From the NCBI GenBank assembly GCA_964451705.1, contig CAYVIV010000003.1, positions 1-58,902 of the forward strand: DNA of 58,902 bases, written 5' to 3'. The notes below the pieces were generated by a model. It ran no database searches and was not told the DNA's origin. It worked only from the letters and a program-made list of their open reading frames with translations. Position numbers and translations under genes: made by a program. This document shows, piece after piece, positions 7,993 to 14,761 of the stretch (its first letter is position 1; the number at the start of each line of letters is the position of its first letter). Origin of the DNA: CAYYFV01 sp964451705 (GTDB lineage Bacteria > Patescibacteriota > Gracilibacteria > UBA1369 > GCA-2718715).

Positions 7993-9691
7993 TTAATTTA
8001 TTAATACACTCATCGATATCTACCAGCTGGTGCTCGGCACCTGTTCGCAGTTTGAATTCTAGCTTAGCATCTGCCTCTAGTTTCTGAGATGCTACCACAC
8101 GTACAGCAATACCAATTAAATCTGCATCGTATAGCATGGTGCCTGGTCTTTGATCTCTGTCATCAAACAGGACATCGAAACCAGCAGATTCCAGTTTGTT
8201 ACAAATCTCTTGGGCATATTCAGGGCAGTTAATACCAACTAAATGAACCTGGAATGGAGTAATTGATTTTGGCCAACAAATACCTCTTTCATCATGATGA
8301 ATTTCGACAACAGTTTGCAAAGTTCTACCAATCCCAATCCCAAAGCAACCCATATATAAAGGAGTAACTTGATTATTGGCCGCAGTAAAGTCTGCCCCTT
8401 TCATTTTTGCCGTATAGTGAAAACCATTTTGGAAAATATTGCCTACCTCAACTCCACGTTTTTCGATAAATTCCAAGCCATTTTCAGATAAGTGGCCAGG
8501 TTGTGCTAGAGCAATATCTCCTTGCAGGTCGGCTGTAAAGTCTCTACCAAAATTAACATTCAACATGTCATGATTTTTTTTGTTGGCACCTGTATATCCA
8601 TTTACAAAAGTCTGTAGTGAGTTGTCTGCAACGACAGTCAACTTAACTCCCTGAGCCAGGTTGTCTTTAATACCAACAGGGGATATAAAACCAGGGTGAC
8701 TTCCAAGTAAATCAATCACGTCGCTTGCTTCTAGTGGCTCCAAATCATCTTCTAGGACTCCAAGAAGGTTTTCTAACTTACGCACATTAACATCCACATC
8801 TGCACGAACAACTGCTAGCACAACGCCAAGAGTTCTCGATTTAAAGGCTACATTTTTGATTTGTCTTTCTAGCGGTAGATTGTGGAACTCGGCACCTGCA
8901 GCGACAGTTTTGGCTCGGCTGGCTTCTACTATAGTTAATTCTTCTAGTGGGTCGTCGAGGTTAATTTCTGCAAATTTTGAAGCGGCAATGTCTTCATGGG
9001 CGTGGTAATCACCATTTTTTTCTGCTAAATATCTGCTTTCTCCAACTTCTGTATCTACAATGAATTCATGACAATATTCACCACCAATAAAACCATTATC
9101 AGCTGGGACCATATGCGCTGTTAAGCCTAATTCATTGAATATATCAAAGTAACTATCTGCCATTTGCTTATAAACTTCGGCAAATTGCGTTTCGTCCTCA
9201 CAAAAAGCATAGGCATCTTTCATTAAAAACTCACGAACTCTAAGCAAACCTCCACGTGCCCTTTTTTCATCCCTGAATTTATAACCAAATTGATAAATAT
9301 TAAAAGGCAGGTCTTTGTAGGATAAATTATATCTTCGCACAATGTCTACAAACATTTCTTCGGCTGTGCCTCCTAGTGCAAACTTGGCGCCTCTTCTATC
9401 TTCGACCAAAGTCAAGTCAAAACCACTAGCAGCATCTCGATTAGTCTCTTGCCAAAGTTCTAATGGGTGACACACAGGCGCTAGCATTTGCTGTGCGTCT
9501 GCTTTGTTCATATGTTTTTGAATCACATCTACTAGCTTGTTTTGCACTAACATACCAAGAGGTAGCATGTAATATCTGCCTGCAACGGACTCTGCAATAT
9601 ATCCTGCCTGTACTAGTAGTTTATGTGAATCTATCTTTAGATCACTGGAAACTTTTTTTAAAGTTTTGCCAAAAAATTTTGAATATTTCAT
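7976..9691 (-). CDS. proS: Prolyl-tRNA synthetase
   Basis: Class II synthetase charging tRNA-Pro. The 571-residue length fits the bacterial type. Motif 2 region YKFRDEKRARGGLLRVREFLMKD and LALGG-like motif ALGGTAEEMF are clear, and motif 3 is at CFGIGIGRTLQTVVE. The region at about 225-400 between motifs 2 and 3 is the YbaK-like insertion domain, which clears Ala-tRNA-Pro in bacterial enzymes. The anticodon-binding domain is at the end (VHLVGINCPEYAQ, FDDRDQRPG). It sits inside a dTDP-sugar operon between rmlB (stop and start overlap) and rmlD (17-base overlap if that gene starts at 7992), which is an odd place for a synthetase. Confidence 0.96.
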   Translation of the reverse strand: MKYSKFFGKTLKKVSSDLKIDSHKLLVQAGYIAESVAGRYYMLPLGMLVQNKLVDVIQKHMNKADAQQMLAPVCHPLELWQETNRDAASGFDLTLVEDRRGAKFALGGTAEEMFVDIVRRYNLSYKDLPFNIYQFGYKFRDEKRARGGLLRVREFLMKDAYAFCEDETQFAEVYKQMADSYFDIFNELGLTAHMVPADNGFIGGEYCHEFIVDTEVGESRYLAEKNGDYHAHEDIAASKFAEINLDDPLEELTIVEASRAKTVAAGAEFHNLPLERQIKNVAFKSRTLGVVLAVVRADVDVNVRKLENLLGVLEDDLEPLEASDVIDLLGSHPGFISPVGIKDNLAQGVKLTVVADNSLQTFVNGYTGANKKNHDMLNVNFGRDFTADLQGDIALAQPGHLSENGLEFIEKRGVEVGNIFQNGFHYTAKMKGADFTAANNQVTPLYMGCFGIGIGRTLQTVVEIHHDERGICWPKSITPFQVHLVGINCPEYAQEICNKLESAGFDVLFDDRDQRPGTMLYDADLIGIAVRVVASQKLEADAKLEFKLRTGAEHQLVDIDECINKLNEFYA

Positions 9692-10674
9692 TAGTCTTGT
9701 ATTACTTGATTAACCCAGTTTTGATTGTCTTTATACCAATCAAAAGTCATCTGTATGCCCTTTTCAAAAGGCACTTTAGGTTCCCATCCAAGCTCATTTT
9801 TAATTAAGCTTGCATCTATGGCATATCTTCTATCATGAGCCTTTCTGTCTTCGACATGGGTAATTAAATCAGCTGGTTTGCCTAAAAACTCTAAAATATA
9901 TGCAGTGATATCCATATTAGAGCGCTCATTATTGCCTCCAATATTATATATACTGCCAGGTTTTGCTTTTTCTAGTATTAAATCCAAGGCCTCGCAGTGA
10001 TCTAAAACATACAACCAATCTCGAACATAGTTACCATCCCCATAAATAGGTAAAGATTTATCTTCGGAAGCTAACTTGAAAAACAAAGGGACGAGCTTTT
10101 CTGGATATTGGTAAGGACCATAATTGTTCGAGCAGCGAGATATTGTCGCATACATGCCATAAGTTTCAAAGTATGAACGCACCAACAAATCTGCAGAGGT
10201 TTTAGCGGCTGCATATGGGCAGTTGGGAGCTAGGGGAGTAGTTTCTGTCATTAAATTTGTAGAGCCCTCACCCAGGTCACCATAAACTTCGTCAGTAGAG
10301 ACCTGATGGTATCTTTTAACATCTGTAGCAAGGCTAGCTGCCAGTAAGTTATGGGTACCAACAATATTAGTTAAAATAAAAGGACTAGGGTCCTCAATAG
10401 ATCTGTCGACATGAGTTTCGGCTGCAAAGTTTATCACACAGTCAAATTTATGTTTCTTAAAGTAATTCATAAGAAAGTCACTATCAGATATATCACCTTG
10501 AGTGAATACAAGCTTTTTATCATCAATCAAATCCTGGATAGATGGCAGATGTCCGGCATAAGTAAGCTTATCCAAAACAAACACCTGCGATTCTGGATGG
10601 TTTTGAACATAATAATGCACGAAATTTGATCCAATAAAACCAGCACCTCCTGTAATTAATATTCTAGGAAACAT
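9691..10674 (-). CDS. rmlB: dTDP-glucose 4,6-dehydratase
   Basis: Converts dTDP-glucose to dTDP-4-keto-6-deoxyglucose, the branch point for rhamnose and other deoxysugars. The 327-residue protein begins with the NAD-binding motif ILITGGAGFIGSNFVHYY. STDEVYGDLGEGS contains the catalytic Thr-Asp-Glu, and CPYAAAKTSADLLVRSY contains the YxxxK pair. Further family motifs are SRCSNNYGPYQYPEKLVPLF and YGDGNYVRDWLYVLDHC. It overlaps the cupin gene upstream by 11 bases and the proS start by one base, so translation is probably coupled. Confidence 0.95.
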   Translation of the reverse strand: MFPRILITGGAGFIGSNFVHYYVQNHPESQVFVLDKLTYAGHLPSIQDLIDDKKLVFTQGDISDSDFLMNYFKKHKFDCVINFAAETHVDRSIEDPSPFILTNIVGTHNLLAASLATDVKRYHQVSTDEVYGDLGEGSTNLMTETTPLAPNCPYAAAKTSADLLVRSYFETYGMYATISRCSNNYGPYQYPEKLVPLFFKLASEDKSLPIYGDGNYVRDWLYVLDHCEALDLILEKAKPGSIYNIGGNNERSNMDITAYILEFLGKPADLITHVEDRKAHDRRYAIDASLIKNELGWEPKVPFEKGIQMTFDWYKDNQNWVNQVIQD

Positions 10675-11056
10675 ATTCTAAAAAGTTATCAAAGTCTTCT
10701 ATATAGTCACTTCTGTCGGGATTATAATTAGTCGAGCTAAAACATAACAACACAGAATCTTTAGAAAATTCTATAAATTCATGCCAAACTTTTTCTGCAA
10801 TATAGTATCCTTGTTTGTTTGGAGTCATTTGAATTAATTTTTCACTTAAACCATCATGTATTTTCATAGTCATTGTACCATGAACTAAGACAAAAAACTC
10901 CTTTTCTGAAATGTGACAATGTCCACCTCTATCTAATAAATTATCATAAGCCCAGTACACTCGTTTGACTTCGAATGGGACCAGGTCCTTAAATTCAACA
11001 GCTGCAAGTGAGCCCTTAGCAGTTGTGTGATTTGGTATATCGATAGTTTTAAACAT
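10664..11056 (-). CDS. Cupin sugar 3,4-ketoisomerase-like protein (FdtA/WxcM family)
   Basis: A 130-residue single cupin domain. FdtA-type enzymes isomerise dTDP-4-keto-6-deoxyglucose to the 3-keto sugar. Family features are RVYWAYDNL near residue 32, the metal or active-site region RGGHCHISEKEFFVLVHG, GYYIAEKVWHEFIEFS and the end DYIEDFDNFLEYV. It lacks the longer fold and LRGLHYQ-type motif of RmlC, the 3,5-epimerase. It lies 8 bases after infB and overlaps rmlB by 11 bases, supporting a role in dTDP-sugar synthesis. Whether it makes a 3-keto sugar or stands in for RmlC is open. Confidence 0.7.
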   Translation of the reverse strand: MFKTIDIPNHTTAKGSLAAVEFKDLVPFEVKRVYWAYDNLLDRGGHCHISEKEFFVLVHGTMTMKIHDGLSEKLIQMTPNKQGYYIAEKVWHEFIEFSKDSVLLCFSSTNYNPDRSDYIEDFDNFLEYVS

Positions 11057-11064
11057 ACTAAAAA

Positions 11065-13119
11065 TTAAAGTGTTCTCTCGCGCATTTCAATTTCGTAAGC
11101 ATGTAAAACCATGCCCTCTTCTAATGTTACATTTCCTGTGAACTTGATACCACACTCATTAGGTGCTTTTACTTCGTCTGCAGGTTCTTTAGCCTTCTTT
11201 AAAGATATAATTTTACCCTCGCCTACAAGTTCTTCGTCTTTATAAACATCCAGCTTGGCAGTCTTTTTGAGTAAACCATTAGTGATTTTAAGGCCGACAA
11301 TCATTTCCTTACGTTTAGTAAAGAAAATTGCTCGAACCTCTGCCTTACCTAAATCAGTTCTAACTTCTTCTGGTTCTAACATTCCACTTAGAAAGCGAGT
11401 AATGTCATCTATCAATTCATATATAATTTTATAATTTCTAACCTCAACATTTCTTTGCTCTGCAATCCTCTGGACATTTGAGTCCATAGATGTATGGAAA
11501 CCAAGTACTAGCGCGCCAGAGGCAGCAGCCATTGCTATATCTGTTTGAGTTATAGTTCCTACTCCATGGTGAATAATTTTAGCTGTCACTTCGGCATGTT
11601 GTATTTTGGCTAAACTTTGGCTTATAGCATCAAAAGAACCCTTAGTATCAGTTTTCAAAATTAATTTGAGAACTTTCAGATCTCCAGATTTAATTCGAGA
11701 AACAATCTCTGATAAATTAGAGGCAGAAGTTAAACTTTCATTTTTTCTAACCTGAGAAATATTATCAGCCTTTAATCTAGCAGTTTTCTCAGAGTTACAG
11801 ACCTGTAAAATATCTCCTGCAAAGGGTGTTTTAGACAATCCAGATAACAATGCCGGAGCAGACGGAGGTAATTTAGGCAATTTCTTGCCAGCATTCGAAG
11901 TTAAGGACTTTACTCGACCATAAGCATCTCCGACTACAAAAGTCTGACCAATTTTTAATGTTCCCGCATTCACAACTATAGTTGCTACTGGACCCAAACC
12001 TGGATCCACATGAGTTTCTACAACTGTAGCTACAGCAGGTCTGGTAGGGTTAGCCTTGTAATCATTAACCTCGGACAAAAGCAAAATAGTATCCAAGAGT
12101 TTATCGACTCCTTCTCCTGTTAAAGCAGATACTGGTACCATCATGGTCTCTCCACCCCAATCTTCTGGAATTAGTTCATACTCTGCTAATTCTGATTTGA
12201 CTTTATCTGGATTAGCATTAGGCAGATCCATTTTGTTAATTGCAACAATAATTGGAACTCCAGCATCTTTTGCATGGTTAATCGCCTCTATCGTAGTTGG
12301 TTTAACACCCTCAGTGGCTGCTACAACTAATATAGCAATGTCTGTAAGTCTGGCACCGCGGGAACGCATTTCTGTAAAAGCCTCATGCCCAGGGGTGTCT
12401 AAAAAGGTAATTTTTGATTTGTTGTGTTCAATTTGATAAGCAGCAATGTGTTGGGTGATCCCACCAGATTCGGAGTCAACTACATTGGTACTTCTAATAG
12501 TGTCTAAGAGTTTAGTTTTACCATGATCTACATGGCCCATAATTGTAATAATTGGTGGGCGAGATTTTAAGTCCTCTGGCTCATCTCCAGCTAAAATTTG
12601 CGAAATATCTTGAGTCATAAGGTCTGCAAAAGAACTGCTACTAGCAATCTTCTTTACTACAATGTCAAATTCTGACAGGATCAAAGCTACAGTATCATAG
12701 TCTAATTTTTGGTTAATGTTAGCCAAAATACCATTTTTCATTAACTCACCAATTAATTTAGCTGCATTTATACCAGTTTTTTCAGATAGTTCCTTTACTG
12801 AAATACTTTCAGCAATTTCTAACTGGTTAGTTTTAAACTCCTCGGTATCTGCATCTGAAGTTTTTTGATTAGTTTTACCAGCCACCTGTTTACGCTGGGT
12901 TTTGACAATCTCTCTTTCCAACCCTTCTTCAACTTTTTCTACCAAGGCTTCCACAGAAGACTTCTTAGTGCCGAGTTCACCCTCTAGCAGTTCTGCAACG
13001 TCATCCTCTATAGAGTCAGAATCTGGATTCCAATCTAAATCATATTTTTTAAGCATGCTCTGTAACTCAGACACACTACTGTTTAATTCTTCGGCTAAAT
13101 CAGAAAGTAAAACTACCAT
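11065..13119 (-). CDS. infB: Translation initiation factor IF-2
   Basis: GTPase that brings fMet-tRNA to the 30S subunit. The protein has 684 residues, with a short N-terminal part of about 185 residues containing two IF2_N-like helical modules (VSELQSMLKKY; ISVKELSEKTGINAAKLI). The GTPase domain has P-loop GHVDHGKTKLLD near residue 194, DTPGHEAFTEMRSRG and NKMD. Domains II-IV follow, with the fMet-binding C-terminal domain around EVRAIFFTKRKEMIVG. It has its own promoter and heads a long run of dTDP-sugar genes with only an 8-base gap to the next gene. The usual partners nusA and rbfA are not next to it. Confidence 0.96.
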   Translation of the reverse strand: MVVLLSDLAEELNSSVSELQSMLKKYDLDWNPDSDSIEDDVAELLEGELGTKKSSVEALVEKVEEGLEREIVKTQRKQVAGKTNQKTSDADTEEFKTNQLEIAESISVKELSEKTGINAAKLIGELMKNGILANINQKLDYDTVALILSEFDIVVKKIASSSSFADLMTQDISQILAGDEPEDLKSRPPIITIMGHVDHGKTKLLDTIRSTNVVDSESGGITQHIAAYQIEHNKSKITFLDTPGHEAFTEMRSRGARLTDIAILVVAATEGVKPTTIEAINHAKDAGVPIIVAINKMDLPNANPDKVKSELAEYELIPEDWGGETMMVPVSALTGEGVDKLLDTILLLSEVNDYKANPTRPAVATVVETHVDPGLGPVATIVVNAGTLKIGQTFVVGDAYGRVKSLTSNAGKKLPKLPPSAPALLSGLSKTPFAGDILQVCNSEKTARLKADNISQVRKNESLTSASNLSEIVSRIKSGDLKVLKLILKTDTKGSFDAISQSLAKIQHAEVTAKIIHHGVGTITQTDIAMAAASGALVLGFHTSMDSNVQRIAEQRNVEVRNYKIIYELIDDITRFLSGMLEPEEVRTDLGKAEVRAIFFTKRKEMIVGLKITNGLLKKTAKLDVYKDEELVGEGKIISLKKAKEPADEVKAPNECGIKFTGNVTLEEGMVLHAYEIEMRERTL

Positions 13120-13143
13120 TAGACTAATTAAATATCGTTATTT

Positions 13144-13172
13144 ATTCTAATGATCACAAAGCAGTTTGTAAA
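13144..13172 (-). promoter_or_regulatory. Promoter for the infB-rml operon
   Basis: On the minus strand TTTACA (13172-13167), a 17-base spacer and TAGAAT (13149-13144). The start near 13137 gives an 18-base leader. It lies just downstream of the rpsA terminator, so infB is transcribed separately. Confidence 0.65.
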
Positions 13173-13199
13173 GAAAAAAGCCATCCTGGGATGGCTTTT
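13172..13199 (-). terminator. Intrinsic terminator after rpsA
   Basis: GCCATC (13180-13185) pairs with GATGGC (13190-13195) around a 4-base loop; flanking A and T runs extend the stem, and on the minus strand the hairpin is followed by TTTTTTC. It separates rpsA from infB. The same hairpin has some T residues on the plus strand too. Confidence 0.85.
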
Positions 13200-13219
13200 A
13201 AAAAAACAAAAGGTAGTAA

Positions 13220-14638
13220 TTAAGCAGCAAGTATTTTCTTTACAGAGGCAGCTGTCAGACCATCTATTTTTGTTAGTTGTTCTTCGGACATTGCCTTAAG
13301 GTCATTAACATTTGTAATACCAGCAGCTTCGAGGGCCTTTTGAGCCGCCTTCGATAACTTCAAATCATCAAAAGATTGCTTTTGTGTTGCCTCTGGAGCT
13401 TTATCAGCTGGCTCTTGAGACACTTCCTCAGTGACTTCCTCGGCTTTGGCTTCTGTTTTTTGTTTTTTAGGCTCAGCATTAGTCTCTATAGTTTCTTTAG
13501 CTTTTTCCTTACCTTCTTCTACAGGAATTTCTGGAAGTTTTTGGTCTTTATTCAAATGTGCATCTAGCAGTGTCAAACCGATTCTGTGGTTGTCTTTGTC
13601 AACATGTAATATCTTTGAAACTATTTTTTCTCCGACTTCTATTTTCAAGTCCTCTGAGTCCTTTACCCTAGGGTCATTAATCTCAGAAATATGAATTAGA
13701 CCATTGATATCATCCGAAATGTTCACAAATGCTCCATATTCTGTTATACGAGAAATCCTACCTTTAATCTCCATTCCTGGTGTATAGGCTTTAGCTATCT
13801 CTTCCCAGGGGTTCTCTATCATTTTCTTTAACGATAAAGAGATCTTATCTCCTTCAATCCCAATGACCTTAACTTCAATTTTGTCACCAAGTTTTCCATA
13901 GTGAGATGGATTGTCTACGTGTCCCCAGGCTATTTCAGAAATATGGACCAGACCTTCTAAACCATTAAATGTTACAAAGATACCAAAATTCACCACTCCT
14001 GAAATTTCACCAGTTACAACTTGTCCAATTTCAACTGTTCCTAGGGCTTTCTTTCTTTGCTCATAGTAAGCAGCTTTTTCAGATAAGATTAGTTTTCTAG
14101 TGTCGTGATCTGCATTTATAACTCGTACAAGGATATCCTGACCAACAAGTTTATTTAAGCGGCCAAGAATTTTAGCACTATCAGCGCCATTTACACGTGG
14201 ATAATGCTTAGGTGCCAATTGACTTACTGGCAAGAAACCTTTAATGCCATCAACCTCAACAAGGAGTCCACCTTTATTGGCATCTGTTACTCTAACATCG
14301 ATAGATTCCTTATTGTCATGGATATCAACAAACTTCTTCCATGTTTTATGCTGAGAAGCACGTCTGAGGGATAGAACAATTAAACCTTCATCATTTTCTG
14401 GCTCTAAAACAAAAGCTGAAACTTCGTCTCCTGGAGTAAGTGATTTAACAGTATCACTACTATCAACTGCTTCTTTACCAGCTATAATACCAGTAGAAAC
14501 GCCTCCTAAATCGACCAAGACCTTGTTATTGTGTACGGTAATAACTGCACCTTCAACAATAGACCCTGGCTTAGGAAGAAAAATAGATGGAGACTCCACT
14601 ATCAATTCCTCCATTGGAATTAATTTTTTATCATTCAT
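13220..14638 (-). CDS. rpsA: Ribosomal protein S1 with four S1 domains and a C-terminal helix-hairpin-helix
   Basis: S1 recruits mRNA to the small subunit. Four OB-fold S1 repeats are visible at about residues 24-95, 100-190, 200-275 and 285-365, the last two best conserved (GEISGVVNFGIFVTF, GLVHISEIAWGHVDNPS; GRISRITEYGAFVNI, GLIHISEINDPRV). Residues about 370-420 are an acidic Glu/Ala/Lys linker. The last 50 residues (KLSKAAQKALEAAGITNVNDLKAM, SEEQLTKIDGLTAASVKKI, split here only for quoting) resemble the helix-hairpin-helix domain found at the end of RNA polymerase alpha and some DNA-binding proteins, which is not a standard part of S1. The gene follows clpC after 123 bases containing a hairpin. 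Confidence 0.9.
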   Translation of the reverse strand: MNDKKLIPMEELIVESPSIFLPKPGSIVEGAVITVHNNKVLVDLGGVSTGIIAGKEAVDSSDTVKSLTPGDEVSAFVLEPENDEGLIVLSLRRASQHKTWKKFVDIHDNKESIDVRVTDANKGGLLVEVDGIKGFLPVSQLAPKHYPRVNGADSAKILGRLNKLVGQDILVRVINADHDTRKLILSEKAAYYEQRKKALGTVEIGQVVTGEISGVVNFGIFVTFNGLEGLVHISEIAWGHVDNPSHYGKLGDKIEVKVIGIEGDKISLSLKKMIENPWEEIAKAYTPGMEIKGRISRITEYGAFVNISDDINGLIHISEINDPRVKDSEDLKIEVGEKIVSKILHVDKDNHRIGLTLLDAHLNKDQKLPEIPVEEGKEKAKETIETNAEPKKQKTEAKAEEVTEEVSQEPADKAPEATQKQSFDDLKLSKAAQKALEAAGITNVNDLKAMSEEQLTKIDGLTAASVKKILAA

Positions 14639-14650
14639 AATTTAATGACT

Positions 14651-14694
14651 GTAACCTAGTTAATAATAATAATCTTAATAAGTATGAAGGTTAC
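14651..14694 (-). repeat. Inverted repeat in the rpsA leader
   Basis: GTAACC (14651-14656) and GGTTAC (14689-14694) are perfect complements enclosing 32 AT-rich bases, 13 bases upstream of the rpsA start. It may form an RNA stem in the leader or be an operator. S1 represses its own translation in some bacteria, so a leader structure is reasonable, but nothing here proves it. Confidence 0.35.
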
Positions 14695-14727
14695 AAAAAG
14701 ACACACTATATAAGATATAAGTGTGCC
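14695..14727 (-). terminator. Hairpin with T run after clpC
   Basis: On the minus strand CACACTTATAT and ATATAGTGTG (14725-14702) pair with one bulge and are followed by TCTTTTTG. It lies between clpC and rpsA and most simply ends clpC transcription. A consensus-like promoter (AAGCAA 14751-14756, ATTATA 14729-14734 on the plus strand) lies immediately upstream of it, but its predicted start falls inside the hairpin. Confidence 0.6.
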
Positions 14728-14761
14728 AATTATACATTATAAAACTACTTAAGCAAGCGAA

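Noticed and set aside
14729..14756. Consensus promoter driving rpsA through an attenuator
   Set aside because: Its predicted transcript start lies inside the left arm of the hairpin, so the full hairpin would not be transcribed; kept only as an ambiguous element.
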